A program made the translations under genes and the position numbers. DNA of 64,000 nt from Peribacillus folii (lineage in GTDB: Bacteria > Bacillota > Bacilli > Bacillales > DSM-1321), in NCBI RefSeq assembly GCF_030271255.1, contig NZ_JASJOM010000005.1, forward strand, positions 62,001-126,000, in the 5' to 3' direction. Below, one piece after another: positions 17,294 through 26,330 of the stretch (within the stretch, counting starts at the first letter, position 1; every line of letters begins with the position of its first letter). The notes below the pieces were generated by a model that was given only the letters and a program-made list of their open reading frames with translations, searched no databases and had not been told where the DNA came from.

Positions 17294-18175
17294 ATGAAAA
17301 ACAACTTGTTGAAAAAATACTCGATACTAGGAATCCTTATATTACTGCTCGTCACGATGGCTTCCGCTTGCAGTTCGGCTCCCAACGATGAAGCGACAGA
17401 AACAAAGGCACAAAGGCCGATCATGGTTCAAGGTCCGATGCCAATCGAAGCGGAGCATTTTGCCGAAAAATTGGAGGATGTGAAAGAAGAAAAATCAGGG
17501 GATTTCGTTTTTTACATCGGAACGTTAGATGATTACCCGGTCATCGTCGCCAAAACGGGTAAAGGGATGGAAAATACCGCTGCCGCAACAGCCGTGGCGA
17601 TTGAACGATATAACCCGATTGCGATCATCAATCAAGGAACATCCGGCGGACATGACCCAAGCTTAAACGTTTTTGATATTGTTTTGGGCAAAAAAACGGT
17701 AAACCTAGGGTCATTGAAAACGGCAGATAAAGCTGAAAACGAAGGCATCGATCCAACCAGCTGGAAGCCGATGGACCTGATGGCGTCCGAAGGCAGTGCA
17801 GGGGAAGATCCTAATGCGGAAAAGCCGCGCTTCTACGAAGGTGATAAGGATTTGCTTGCCGCCGCGCATGCCGTTAAGGAAACGTACACGAAAGGCAAGA
17901 TTGTCGATGGGACGATCGGTTCGGCGGATGTTTGGAATAATGAAGTCGATCGGATTAAATGGTTCCATACGAAATACGGTTCATCTGTAGAAGAGATGGA
18001 AGGCGCCGCCGCAGCCCAGATTGCCAAAGCGTATGATGTTCCCTTCTTGGGAATACGGGTGTTGTCGAACAATAAAGTGAATGGCGGAAAATATGACCCG
18101 AATACAGCAGCCGCCAATCAAGGATATGTGTATGAAGTGGTCAAGCAATATATCTCCACGGTATCGAGCAAATAA
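17294..18175 (+). CDS. Secreted nucleoside phosphorylase/nucleosidase-like lipoprotein
   Basis: A 293-residue lipoprotein with a signal peptide and lipobox MASAC (Cys about 26). The rest has the MTA/SAH nucleosidase (PNP_UDP_1) fold: NQGTSGGHD near 120, DGTIGSADVWNN, and EEMEGAAAAQIAKAYDVPF near 233-252. In MTA/SAH nucleosidases the next motif is SDxA with catalytic Asp; here it reads LSNN, so that Asp is Asn. Asn at this site is found in phosphorylases that prefer 6-oxopurines. With the guanine riboswitch upstream, I infer action on guanosine or inosine outside the cell for base salvage. The ATG at 17294 follows GGGGGAG. Confidence 0.85.
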   Translation: MKNNLLKKYSILGILILLLVTMASACSSAPNDEATETKAQRPIMVQGPMPIEAEHFAEKLEDVKEEKSGDFVFYIGTLDDYPVIVAKTGKGMENTAAATAVAIERYNPIAIINQGTSGGHDPSLNVFDIVLGKKTVNLGSLKTADKAENEGIDPTSWKPMDLMASEGSAGEDPNAEKPRFYEGDKDLLAAAHAVKETYTKGKIVDGTIGSADVWNNEVDRIKWFHTKYGSSVEEMEGAAAAQIAKAYDVPFLGIRVLSNNKVNGGKYDPNTAAANQGYVYEVVKQYISTVSSK

Positions 18176-18183
18176 GCTATATC

Positions 18184-18216
18184 TAAAAGAGGCGCAGGAT
18201 GTCACATGCGCCTCTT
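18184..18216. terminator. Terminator of the nucleosidase gene
   Basis: AAAGAGGCGCA and TGCGCCTCTTT form an 11-bp stem with a 10-base loop between two convergent genes. Confidence 0.85.
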
Positions 18217-18230
18217 TCCCTTGCAAGGCC

Positions 18231-18587
18231 TCATTCCTCCTTGCAAAATAACAAGCTCAGGCTGTTCAATGTGTGCAGCCTGGCGGTGAAAATGAATAAA
18301 TCCTCGTAGTGGTTTCCTACGTATTCATCAATGATGATATACCCTTTCCTGAATCTATCAATCAATAAAAGAGTGTAGTTTTCATCCCAGGTGAATCGAT
18401 TGATCCGTTTCAGCTCATCTGCCAGCACCTGAAATCTGAACTCCTCGACAAGCAGCTTCAATTGAAGCAATTTATCTCTATGTAAACAAAAGATATTGTT
18501 TTTATCTCGATGGTGTTTTTGGACGAATTCAATAAAGCCCTTGAGTTGATCTGCCAGCATATTCGCGATTTGCATCTCGAAGTTCAT
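18231..18587 (-). CDS. Small helical protein of unknown function
   Basis: A 118-residue protein, mostly alpha-helical by its pattern, without signal or membrane segments. I do not recognise a family. It has several aromatic residues and a Cys near the C-terminus (LLFCKEE). GGAGATGGAGAG precedes the start. It stands alone, between a convergent lipoprotein gene and the ZIP transporter. Confidence 0.7.
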   Translation of the reverse strand: MNFEMQIANMLADQLKGFIEFVQKHHRDKNNIFCLHRDKLLQLKLLVEEFRFQVLADELKRINRFTWDENYTLLLIDRFRKGYIIIDEYVGNHYEDLFIFTARLHTLNSLSLLFCKEE

Positions 18588-18713
18588 CTCTCCATCTCCC
18601 CAATGTCTAAAATCTAATATATCGCATTAGTTGAATATATGTTTTGAAATGGTATTTTAACACCAGCAATTTTTCGCGGCGCTGATAGATTTATTAGGGT
18701 GATCCGGTACATA

Positions 18714-18747
18714 AAAAAAGCCCCCAGCTTACCAAGGGGAACTTTCC
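18714..18747 (-). terminator. Terminator of the ZIP gene
   Basis: On the minus strand a CCCC/GGGG stem flanked by AG/CT is followed by TTTTTTT. It lies just past the transporter's stop codon. Confidence 0.75.
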
Positions 18748-18752
18748 ATGCT

Positions 18753-19481
18753 TCACATCGAATCAAGAATCAAGGAGATGAGCAGGCCGGCAGCGGTGAA
18801 TATCCCGGTGATCGGTCCTCCGTCCTCAAAGGCTTCCGGCATCATCGTGGACGCAATCATGGCGATGATCCCGCCTCCTGCAAAGGCTGCCATCGCTGCC
18901 ATCGCATAATCCGGGGCATGGTCGAGGAATAGATAACCGCCCATCGAGGATAGAGATGAAATGACCAGTACGGAAAACCACAGCAGCATGATTTTCTTTT
19001 TGGAATAGTTACTATTGAGCAAGCCCGTCGTACTTGAGAGCCCTTCTGGAATGTTACTGATGAAGATGGCGATGACCAACAGCCAGCTGACCGAGCCGCC
19101 GCTTAAGAGACTCGCGCCAATCATGATCGACTCCGGGATGGCATCCATCACCGTTCCGATGAAAATCGCCAGACCCGCCTCCTTCGACGAGCTATTATTG
19201 GAGCGTTTCCGTTGATCGGCACCTTTTTTGGAAACAAGGAAATCCAGGACCGTAAACACGATGGCCCCGGCTATGAATCCGATCGCCGTTGACCAGAGTC
19301 CGCCATCTTCCACCGAATCGGCAAGCAGCTCATAGGCAGCTGCCCCGATCAATACCCCCGTACCGAATGCCATGATATAGCCAATGATGTTTTTCTTGAT
19401 CGGGATGAAAATGGCCGCAAGTGCGCCAAGCAGGACGGCAGAACCCGAAACTCCTCCCCAAAAGACCGCATTCCACATCAT
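18753..19481 (-). CDS. ZIP-family metal transporter
   Basis: A 242-residue membrane protein with about eight helices, of the ZIP (Zrt/Irt-like) family that brings zinc or other divalent metals into the cytosol. Metal-site segments are visible: VMDAIPESIMIG (helix IV, HN/DxxPE type), NIPEGLSS (helix V, xNIPEG) and a basic cytoplasmic loop near residues 88-100. The start follows GAGGAAATGAGGG. No metal-regulator box was recognised upstream, so regulation is open. Confidence 0.92.
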   Translation of the reverse strand: MMWNAVFWGGVSGSAVLLGALAAIFIPIKKNIIGYIMAFGTGVLIGAAAYELLADSVEDGGLWSTAIGFIAGAIVFTVLDFLVSKKGADQRKRSNNSSSKEAGLAIFIGTVMDAIPESIMIGASLLSGGSVSWLLVIAIFISNIPEGLSSTTGLLNSNYSKKKIMLLWFSVLVISSLSSMGGYLFLDHAPDYAMAAMAAFAGGGIIAMIASTMMPEAFEDGGPITGIFTAAGLLISLILDSM

Positions 19482-19578
19482 ATACCCTCATTTCCTCTTT
19501 TTTAGCATGATACCCAGGTTGATGCCGTATGTAAACAAGGACAAGACAAAGCAGCGCCGCGGGGATAAGGGCGCCCAC

Positions 19579-19923
19579 TTAGATAAGAGAGGCCTGCGGC
19601 TTTCCTTCCTCTTTTTCACTGACCTTCGCAATCTTATCCGCGAACATGTGGAAAACCTTTCTCTTTTCCTCCAGCTCCTTGATCGATCCCTTCAACTCGT
19701 TCAGCTTCTGTTCAAAGGGCTTATGATACAGCTCACGGATGTTGCGGATAATTTCATCATTGATTGTCGATTGGACAACCTGCTTGGTGATATTGAATTT
19801 GTAGGAATAAACCTGAAGCTCACGTTTCACGTCCTCATATTCCTTTTCAATCCCGTTCAGCACGTCGCTGATTTCCTCATTCCATTCAACCAAAGCCTTT
19901 TTCACATGCTCCTCCACCTGCAT
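19579..19923 (-). CDS. Coiled-coil protein of unknown function
   Basis: A 114-residue, highly charged and helical protein with two long heptad stretches (about 5-45 and 75-105), probably a coiled coil. No signal or membrane segment. No family recognised. A GAGGAGG ribosome site lies close to the ATG; the next in-frame start is a GTG two codons later. It ends about 100 bases before the ZIP gene starts, on the same strand, so co-transcription is possible. Confidence 0.75.
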   Translation of the reverse strand: MQVEEHVKKALVEWNEEISDVLNGIEKEYEDVKRELQVYSYKFNITKQVVQSTINDEIIRNIRELYHKPFEQKLNELKGSIKELEEKRKVFHMFADKIAKVSEKEEGKPQASLI

Positions 19924-20124
19924 TCCTCCTCTTTCACGTTAAAATCCGACTCGATAAAAAATGGATTGTATCAAACAATCATGTCGGTTTCTTTTCGGCT
20001 TATTTACTGGAACACTACGTTTTATTAAAAACAGATAACAGCCTGCCTGCGTGATCGTCACGAAACACTTTACCGCCTTCACATACAATATAGGGTGAAT
20101 ACGATACCCGATGGAGGTGATTAG

Positions 20125-20619
20125 ATGATCCATACAGTCAAGCAGGGGGAAACGCTGGGGCAGATTTCCAAAGACTACCGGACGCCGCTGGCAGCGATCA
20201 TCCTAGCCAACCCGAACCTGAACCCGAACGTCATTTACCCTGGCCAGGCAATCGTGATTCCCGGCTTTCCTCCCCCAGACTCCCTTCCCTATCAAATCGA
20301 CGTCTCGATCAACAACCGCACACTGCGGCTGCTGAAGGATGGCGCCGTGCAAAAGCAATACCCGATCGCCGTTGGCAGGATACTGTACGGGACCCCGACA
20401 GGCCAATTCATCATCGTCAATAAAGACCCCAACCCCGGCGGTCCATTCGGAACGATGTGGATGAGTTTATCCAAGGAACACTACGGGATTCATGGAACGA
20501 ATGATCCAAGCTCGATCGGGCGAGCCGTATCCAAGGGCTGCATCCGCATGCACAACCACGATGTCGAGGAATTATCAAAAATCGTACCGATCGGGACATT
20601 GGTGACGATTCATCCGTAA
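20125..20619 (+). CDS. LysM L,D-transpeptidase (YkuD family)
   Basis: A 164-residue enzyme that forms 3-3 cross-links, or acts on, peptidoglycan. The LysM domain is at residues 2-46 ([16 protein letters not shown] to PGQAIVIPG). The YkuD catalytic domain is at about 52-164 with [19 protein letters not shown], carrying the conserved His and the catalytic Cys of SKGCIR. There is no signal peptide, as in B. subtilis YkuD. The gene has an AGGTGAT site and ends before a hairpin with a T run. In Bacillus this type is expressed in sporulation; that is inferred here. Confidence 0.93.
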   Translation: MIHTVKQGETLGQISKDYRTPLAAIILANPNLNPNVIYPGQAIVIPGFPPPDSLPYQIDVSINNRTLRLLKDGAVQKQYPIAVGRILYGTPTGQFIIVNKDPNPGGPFGTMWMSLSKEHYGIHGTNDPSSIGRAVSKGCIRMHNHDVEELSKIVPIGTLVTIHP

Positions 20620-20650
20620 GTGTTCAGGGAAACTGGACACTTTTTTTATT
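20620..20650 (+). terminator. Terminator of the L,D-transpeptidase gene
   Basis: AGTGTTCAGG and a near-complement CTGGACACT pair, followed by TTTTTTTA. Confidence 0.75.
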
Positions 20651-20746
20651 CTTTGGATTCCTCATCCAATATTCTGGAAGATGGTGAAAAAATTTGTGTA
20701 CTGCTAAGGGGAGTATGATGAAATGCTTCAAAGAGCTCCGAAGAAG

Positions 20747-21556
20747 TTAAGATTGTAAAAACTGGATAAGCGCTTTGTTAAAATCTTCTGCTTGTTCAAT
20801 CATGGCTCCGTGTCCACTATTATTGAGAGGGTATAGTTGAGACCCCTTAATTTGTTTTTGGGTCAGTTGACCGCTTTGGAACGGGATTAGTTGATCATGA
20901 ACGCCATGAAAAATGGCCGTTGGAACATTAATTTGGGCTAAATCTTTTGTGACATCTTCATTTGCTGCTGCTTGTAATATTTTAATGAGAGCGTATGAAG
21001 CGGATTCAAGTCCAAGACCAACAAACCAATCCAACATATCAGGTCCTAAGTTTCGGTTGAAAAACATTAACGACACATCTTGCAGGAACTTAGGTCTATT
21101 TATATACATTGAATGAGTAAGCGCATCCGCTTGTTCCTTAGAAACTCCATAGGGAGACTGCGTGTTTTTTACAAAAGATGGTGAAACAGCATCTACCAAT
21201 ACTAATTTTGAAAAATGGCGGCCACCATATCGGGTCATATACCGAATTGATATAGCGCCGCCTACAGAAAAACCAAGTAATGTCGCATTCTCTATTTGAA
21301 GAGCACCTAACACTTTAGCAATATCATCCGCTAAGCGATTATATGTATACCCTCCCCATGGCTTATCAGAATGTCCATTTCCTCGAATATCCATACTGAT
21401 GCAGCGGAAACCGTATTCTGGTAATATGTTAAATTGATATTCAAACATTTTATGATTTAAAGGCCAACCATGAACGAAAAAAACGGGCTTACTACCAGGG
21501 CCAGGGTCAATATCATGCACATAAATATCTACATCTTTTTCTACCTCAACAAACAT
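20747..21556 (-). CDS. Alpha/beta hydrolase, haloperoxidase/esterase type
   Basis: A 269-residue alpha/beta hydrolase. The oxyanion segment is FFVHGWPLNH (about 26-35). The nucleophile elbow is GFSVGG (near 97-102). The acid is in FHGVHDQLIPF, and the base is the His in NNSGHGAM near 250. The HGWPL start and MDIRGNGHSDKP stretch fit the non-heme haloperoxidase-like esterases. No signal peptide. The start follows AAGGAGG. Substrate unknown. It shows codon use similar to its neighbours and stands alone. Confidence 0.9.
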   Translation of the reverse strand: MFVEVEKDVDIYVHDIDPGPGSKPVFFVHGWPLNHKMFEYQFNILPEYGFRCISMDIRGNGHSDKPWGGYTYNRLADDIAKVLGALQIENATLLGFSVGGAISIRYMTRYGGRHFSKLVLVDAVSPSFVKNTQSPYGVSKEQADALTHSMYINRPKFLQDVSLMFFNRNLGPDMLDWFVGLGLESASYALIKILQAAANEDVTKDLAQINVPTAIFHGVHDQLIPFQSGQLTQKQIKGSQLYPLNNSGHGAMIEQAEDFNKALIQFLQS

Positions 21557-22129
21557 CGGATATACCTCCTTTTAAAAATATAGATTCCTCCATTTTATAT
21601 ATGGGATGAAACGGATGATTATGTACTTTATTCATTCCATAACCTTCTCTCTGTTCATGAACAGCACGATTCCGATAGGATAGGATTTTTTGCTTTGGTG
21701 AGATAGGAAATGATACATATTTGGGTGTTTTAAAAAAGTAGGTCAACTCGTTGAGACACTTGAAGAAGAGTGTTCACAATCCGGGGACTAGAAGACATCA
21801 TGAGTAAAATAACATTTTCAACTAAGGAGATAAAAGCACTTAAAAAGAAGTCAGTGAGAAATCAATTCTTACTTACTATAACAATTACCGTCATCAGTGG
21901 AATCTAAAAAAGATGACCCTATTCAATATAGGAATCATCTTCAAGCAGCTTAACCTCTTTTATTATTAGTGTCTTTGACACGGATACTAGTTTGGTAAAA
22001 TTATCCATCTATAGTAAATATTATATAACATTACAATTATACACATATTTTCTCAAAAAGTAAGTCCTATTATTAAAAGTGAGAACATGAGAACATTGAA
22101 CTATAAAATAAATAAAAGGAGAGAAAAAA
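21557..22129. other. Intergenic region with an IS relic
   Basis: Nothing intact is encoded in these 570 bases. It contains the relic at 21748-21907 and, from about 21920, AT-rich sequence with the promoter of the secreted protein at 22130. A run GATGACCCTATTCAATATAG followed by TCATCTTC (about 21912-21940) is weakly hairpin-like. Confidence 0.4.
21748..21907 (+). mobile_element. Decayed end of an insertion sequence, copy 1
   Basis: A short hairpin (ACACTTGAA..AGAGTGTT) is followed by a 35-codon frame starting MSKITFSTKEIKALKK at 21800 and then ending early. The opening resembles the first residues of IS3-type transposase OrfA proteins. A matching stretch with the same hairpin and TAACATTTTCA start recurs at 23166-23290 in the same orientation. 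No transposase body remains. The IS assignment is from memory of the family and is moderate. Confidence 0.5.
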
Positions 22130-22996
22130 ATGAAAAGAATTACCTACTTAATTCTAGCGCTAATATTAATCCTTTCCATACTTTTACCAGTGAAATCAGC
22201 AAATGCACAAGAAAGAGTTCTTGATACAAATATAGAATTTGCTAATTATCTAGATGAAATCAAAGATAAAAATGCACTTCTTGAATATCAAGATTTAGTT
22301 AATGAGAGTAAATTAAAAATTAAACCTAGAAGCTTATCTATTACACAAAATGATAATTTAAAAGGAGATTTCTCTGTACTAAATCTAGTTGATGTAGATA
22401 ATAATGATATAATATACCAAGAAGAGTCAGAAGAATCAATTAGCGTTATACAACATGATATAAATCAAGATATATATACATTCATTGAAGCTAATCAAGA
22501 AACTGGTGATGTAATTTTTATAATAGATGGAATACCATTTAAAATTAAACTAGAAGAAGGTGAAAATGTTAACTTGTATTCAGAAAGTGGTCAAATATTA
22601 CCTTTGTTGATTACAGAATATGTAGATTTTAATCCCTATTCCGAGGATATTACCCAATCACCAATGGCAAGAGCAGCTTATGGTAAAGAAAGAGGTCCGT
22701 TTAAAAAAACGAACAAAGCACTAGTTGAAATATTAACAGTTGTTTCTGCTGGAACAGCTGCAGCTTCTTTCAAATTAAAACATCCTGTACTCGGAACAAT
22801 AAGTGGAATAACTGGAATTGTTGGTTTTATAGGAGATAAAGTTTATAAAACATTCTATATTAAATTCTGGCAATCAAATAAAATAGGTGATTCTACTTAT
22901 GTTAAAGAAAGAAGAAATTATTATCAATATAATAACTATAGCTCAGGATTTGTTAAAAGCTATACTACTTACTTTTATTCCTCACAACCTTACTAA
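22130..22996 (+). CDS. Secreted protein of unknown function, possible large bacteriocin
   Basis: A 288-residue protein with a signal peptide (cleavage likely after KSANA, residue about 26). The mature part is acidic and Asn/Ile-rich to about 175. Then comes a basic linker and a Gly/Ala-rich hydrophobic segment (about 200-245: VVSAGTAAASFK, GTISGITGIVGFIG), and finally a Tyr-rich tail. I do not recognise it firmly. The hydrophobic segment with a signal peptide recalls large membrane-active bacteriocins. The base composition is much lower in GC than its flanks, which suggests transfer. AAGGAGAG precedes the ATG. A tiny membrane-peptide gene follows after 14 bases. Confidence 0.75.
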   Translation: MKRITYLILALILILSILLPVKSANAQERVLDTNIEFANYLDEIKDKNALLEYQDLVNESKLKIKPRSLSITQNDNLKGDFSVLNLVDVDNNDIIYQEESEESISVIQHDINQDIYTFIEANQETGDVIFIIDGIPFKIKLEEGENVNLYSESGQILPLLITEYVDFNPYSEDITQSPMARAAYGKERGPFKKTNKALVEILTVVSAGTAAASFKLKHPVLGTISGITGIVGFIGDKVYKTFYIKFWQSNKIGDSTYVKERRNYYQYNNYSSGFVKSYTTYFYSSQPY

Positions 22997-23010
22997 AGGA
23001 GTAATTAAAC

Positions 23011-23157
23011 ATGGATGCTGGTACTTGGAGTATTTTAGCAAGCTTCTGCGGATTATTAAGTCTTCTGCGGTACGTTAATTATAAATCGAAAGAAAGAGAT
23101 ACAGAATTAAAGGAACGAATTGAGCAATTAGAAAAAAAGATAAGAAATGCTGATTAA
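23011..23157 (+). CDS. 48-residue membrane peptide with coiled tail
   Basis: A short gene: MDAGTWSILASFCGLLSLL forms one membrane helix, and a charged coiled tail follows (KSKERDTELKERIEQLEKK) to the stop. AAAGGAG lies 9 bases before the ATG, and the gene is 14 bases after the secreted protein. If that protein is toxic, this peptide could be a self-protection or secretion partner. That is inference from position and size. It ends just before a perfect 8-bp hairpin (ACCTGTAG..CTACAGGT). Confidence 0.7.
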   Translation: MDAGTWSILASFCGLLSLLRYVNYKSKERDTELKERIEQLEKKIRNAD

Positions 23158-23164
23158 TTAACCT

Positions 23165-23205
23165 GGTACCTGTAGTTAGGACACTTGAAAGAGAGTGTTT
23201 TATCT
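23165..23205 (+). terminator. Hairpin after the 48-residue peptide gene
   Basis: ACCTGTAG and CTACAGGT enclose a second stem ACACT/AGTGT. No clean T run follows except TATATTTTATA. This sequence also forms part of IS relic copy 2. Confidence 0.5.
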
Positions 23206-23290
23206 ACAGGTATATTTTATATACTTACATTCTTAAATAACATTTTCAGCTAAAGAGATTAAAGCTGAAACACACAAACATGATAGGAAT
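23166..23290 (+). mobile_element. Decayed end of an insertion sequence, copy 2
   Basis: Carries the same hairpin core (ACACTTGAA.AGAGTGTT) and a matching TAACATTTTCAGCTAAAGAG stretch as copy 1 at 21748, in the same orientation, but without a start codon. The two copies bracket the low-GC secreted-protein pair. Confidence 0.45.
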
Positions 23291-23412
23291 AGCAAGTTCC
23301 CATCCTTGTGAAATATAAAATAGCATTCCATGAATTTCCCTTAAGCCTATGCTAAATCTTGAAAACTTCCAGCAGTGTATGTCACAATCAAAAAGAGAGA
23401 CGCAGATTTACG

Positions 23413-23451
23413 TGTGACGTGAAGAGAGTCATGGTGACTCTGTACTTCATG
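23413..23451 (+). promoter_or_regulatory. Imperfect palindrome before the aldo/keto reductase
   Basis: GAGTCA and TGACTC flank a 3-base centre, and outer GTGAAG/CTTCAT arms extend it. It lies 25-60 bases upstream of the start codon and could be an operator or an RNA hairpin. No regulator is assigned. Confidence 0.45.
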
Positions 23452-23473
23452 ACAAATAAGGGGGATTTCATTC

Positions 23474-24391
23474 ATGAGGACAATGAAGCTTGGAAGCAGT
23501 ACATTAGAGGTGCCGGTCGTTTCCGTCGGCTGCATGCGCATCAATTCGCTGGACAAGACCGAGGCGGAGCAGTTTGTGCAAACGGCGCTGGAATTGGGCG
23601 CAAACTTCTTCGACCATGCCGATATTTATGGCAGCGGCGAGTGTGAGGAAATATTCGCCGACGCGATCGGGATGAACGCAAGCATTCGGGAAAAGATCAT
23701 CGTGCAATCGAAGTGCGGCATCCGCAAGGGGATGTTCGACTTTTCCAAAGAACATATCCTCGAATCGGTGGACGCAAGCCTGAAGCGCTTAAAAACGGAC
23801 TATCTGGATACGTTTCTTCTTCACCGCCCGGATACGTTAATGGAGCCGGAAGAAGTGGCAGAAGCCTTCGATATTCTGGAAACCTCGGGAAAAGTGCGCC
23901 ACTTCGGCGTTTCCAACCAAAATCCGATGCAAATCCAGCTGCTGAAAAAATCGGTGAAGCAGCCGATCGTCGCCAACCAGCTGCAATTAAGCATCACCAA
24001 CGCCAACATGATTTCCAATGGCTTCAATGTGAATATGGAAAATGAACAAGCCGTGAACCGCGACGGCAGTGTGCTTGATTTTTGCAGACTGAACGATATC
24101 ACGATTCAGCCTTGGTCACCCTTCCAATACGGATTCTTTGAAGGCGTTTTCCTCGGAAACGACAAGTTCCCTGAATTGAACAAACAGATTGATGAAGTCG
24201 CTCGCAAATATGACGTCAGCAACACGACGATTGCCATCGCATGGATCCTGCGCCATCCCGCGCATATGCAGCCGGTTATCGGAACGATGAATGTAGGCCG
24301 CTTAAAGGATTGCTGCCAGGCAACCGAAATCAAGCTAACACGCGAAGAATGGTATAGCATCTATCGCGCGGCAGGCAATGTACTGCCATAA
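23474..24391 (+). CDS. Aldo/keto reductase, YdhF type
   Basis: A 305-residue NADPH-dependent aldo/keto reductase. The barrel begins SVGCMRINSLDK (about 17-28). Catalytic residues are in FFDHADIYG (Asp and Tyr near 53-56), the Lys in QSKCG (near 79) and the His in TFLLHRPD (near 112). The C-terminal NADP site is GTMNVGRLKD. The HADIYG form fits the YdhF-like branch. GGGGGAT precedes the ATG. The substrate is unknown. A long hairpin follows the stop. Confidence 0.92.
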   Translation: MRTMKLGSSTLEVPVVSVGCMRINSLDKTEAEQFVQTALELGANFFDHADIYGSGECEEIFADAIGMNASIREKIIVQSKCGIRKGMFDFSKEHILESVDASLKRLKTDYLDTFLLHRPDTLMEPEEVAEAFDILETSGKVRHFGVSNQNPMQIQLLKKSVKQPIVANQLQLSITNANMISNGFNVNMENEQAVNRDGSVLDFCRLNDITIQPWSPFQYGFFEGVFLGNDKFPELNKQIDEVARKYDVSNTTIAIAWILRHPAHMQPVIGTMNVGRLKDCCQATEIKLTREEWYSIYRAAGNVLP

Positions 24392-24402
24392 ATGATGAAG
24401 TG

Positions 24403-24451
24403 AACCCAAAAGGGGCATGAATCCGGAAACCAACCGGGCTCATGCCTTTTA
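24403..24451 (+). terminator. Terminator of the aldo/keto reductase
   Basis: AAAAGGGGCATGA and TCATGCCTTTT pair around an inner CCGG/CCGG stem. Confidence 0.8.
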
Positions 24452-24567
24452 AGGTCACTCTTCATACGCTACAGACACTTTACTCCCATCTTAATTCAAT
24501 AACCGAAGCATCGTTTTATGCTTCATGTGAAAACCCCGATTGCACACACCGATAGCCATATTAAAAC

Positions 24568-24610
24568 TGCCCCTCCCATTGTTAGCTGTGGCAAACAATG
24601 GGAGGGGCAG
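24568..24610. terminator. Strong 17-bp hairpin past the chemoreceptor gene
   Basis: CTGCCCCTCCCATTGTT and its exact complement enclose a 9-base loop, about 35 bases past the end of the minus-strand chemoreceptor. It shares CCATTGTTAG with the hairpin at 26486-26560. Confidence 0.8.
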
Positions 24611-24644
24611 CTCTATTTAAGAAGGCTTTTTTATCTATTTTTCG

Positions 24645-26330
24645 TTACGCCTTGAAGCGAGAAATCATCTCCTGTAATTCCTCTGCCAATTTGTTCAACG
24701 AAACGGTCGCATTTGAAACCTCCTCAATTGAGGCCAATTGCTGTTCACTGGCAGCTGCTGCTGTTTCAGTACCGGAGAGTGTTTCCTGTGACCCTTCAGC
24801 AATGATTTCTATCGTTAGCTGCAGTTCTTCAAAGCCATTTTTTATAAACTGGGTAGAAGCTGCCACTTCTTGAATTTGAGATGTCACCTGCTCAATAAAA
24901 ATTAATATTTCCTCAAAGTTTGTTACCGTTTCTTCAGAATGCTTGATTCCAGAGTCTACGTTATCTCTTACAATTTGAATATTGGTAACAGTGTCGTTTG
25001 ATTCATTTTGGATCGTTGAAACGAGCTGATGGATGTCATTAGCAGATTGGTTCGTTTGATCGGCTAATTTTCTAACCTCTTCTGCAACAACGGCGAATCC
25101 TTTTCCATGCTCCCCGGCTCTAGCAGCCTCAATTGCAGCATTTAATGCAAGTAGATTCGTCTGACCTGAAATATCGGTAATCAGCGTGGAGATTTCTTTG
25201 ATTTTTGTCGCGCTGAATACCAATGAGGTGACTCCCTTATCGGCCATGTCAACTGACAGATTGATCGTTTTCATTTGCTCGAGCATTTCTTTTACTGAGC
25301 TTGAACCACTCTCAGCTTGCTCTCTCATAGTTGATGATACTTCCGCTACCTTTGATGTATTCGAAGCAACCGAAACGATGCTGTTAAGTGAATCATTCAC
25401 CGACTTTAAGCTTTTACCTGTCAACTGGCTTTGTTCGCGATTTTTCTCCGTTATCTCTTGCATCGTTTCCGTAATGTGATCCGATGTTACGATGGACTGC
25501 TCGGTACTGGCCGAGAGCTCTTCAGAAGCAGCTGCCACTTGTTCAGATGACATGCCAATTTGAGAAATCATTTGTCTAAGCGAGTCCACGAAACTATTAA
25601 ACGATTTAGCAAGTTGACCAAATTCGTTAGTGCCTGTAACCTCCATATGCTTGGTTAAATCAGCATCACCTGTAGCTATTTCTTCTAATTGACGATTTAA
25701 CCTTCCAAGTGGTTGCAGGATGGACCTTAACAGCAAAATACATAACGTCATTCCAACTATTGATGAAGCAATAGCGAGGAAGAGAAAGGCATCTCTACTC
25801 AACTGAGAATAACGGTCATTTAAAGCTTGGATATTGCTAACATCCGTATTAAGAGTTTCCACCAATTCATCCACTGAAGGATCCAGCTCTTCTTTCCTAA
25901 GCGTTCTTTCTTCCCCAAAGTGCAGGTTTTTGGCTCCTTCATGATCTTCTTTATACAGGCTAATCACCTGCTGGTTCATTTCCCAAAAGTCATTAAACTT
26001 CTCTTCCAGCTCATTTATATTCTCCCCGTGTTCCTTTTCCTTATTAAGCGCCTTAATTGTTTCGATTTTCTTAAATACATCATTTGCTTTTTCTTCCATC
26101 CCTTCGGTGAATTGTTTATCCCCCGTTATGATAAATGCCCGTTCATCATTTGATAAACCCGCAAGGCGATATTGAATTCCAATCACACTCTTCTGAATTT
26201 CCAACTTATCCTGAAGGACGGAATTCCTTTCAGAGGATGCCTTTATTACAGAAACAGCAAAGCTACCCAATATTAGAATGGTCCCAATAAGAATGGATAC
26301 TGTAGTGATCAATCTCGTTTTAATTTTCAA
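24645..26330 (-). CDS. Methyl-accepting chemotaxis protein
   Basis: A 561-residue chemoreceptor. An N-terminal membrane helix (about 5-28) is followed by a roughly 150-residue extracytoplasmic four-helix-bundle sensor, a second membrane helix (about 175-200), and a HAMP domain (about 202-255, [11 protein letters not shown]). The long signalling domain has the conserved hairpin tip [21 protein letters not shown] and [22 protein letters not shown] choose a TTG start at 26330, with TAGGAG about 10 bases upstream. The longer reading to 26372 lacks a site. It steers CheA/CheW signalling; the ligand is unknown. Confidence 0.92.
   Translation of the reverse strand: MKIKTRLITTVSILIGTILILGSFAVSVIKASSERNSVLQDKLEIQKSVIGIQYRLAGLSNDERAFIITGDKQFTEGMEEKANDVFKKIETIKALNKEKEHGENINELEEKFNDFWEMNQQVISLYKEDHEGAKNLHFGEERTLRKEELDPSVDELVETLNTDVSNIQALNDRYSQLSRDAFLFLAIASSIVGMTLCILLLRSILQPLGRLNRQLEEIATGDADLTKHMEVTGTNEFGQLAKSFNSFVDSLRQMISQIGMSSEQVAAASEELSASTEQSIVTSDHITETMQEITEKNREQSQLTGKSLKSVNDSLNSIVSVASNTSKVAEVSSTMREQAESGSSSVKEMLEQMKTINLSVDMADKGVTSLVFSATKIKEISTLITDISGQTNLLALNAAIEAARAGEHGKGFAVVAEEVRKLADQTNQSANDIHQLVSTIQNESNDTVTNIQIVRDNVDSGIKHSEETVTNFEEILIFIEQVTSQIQEVAASTQFIKNGFEELQLTIEIIAEGSQETLSGTETAAAASEQQLASIEEVSNATVSLNKLAEELQEMISRFKA

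Noticed and set aside
19330-19578. 82-codon minus frame overlapping the ZIP gene start
   Set aside because: It is out of frame with the transporter, overlaps it for most of its length, and the ZIP gene has a better start and codon use.
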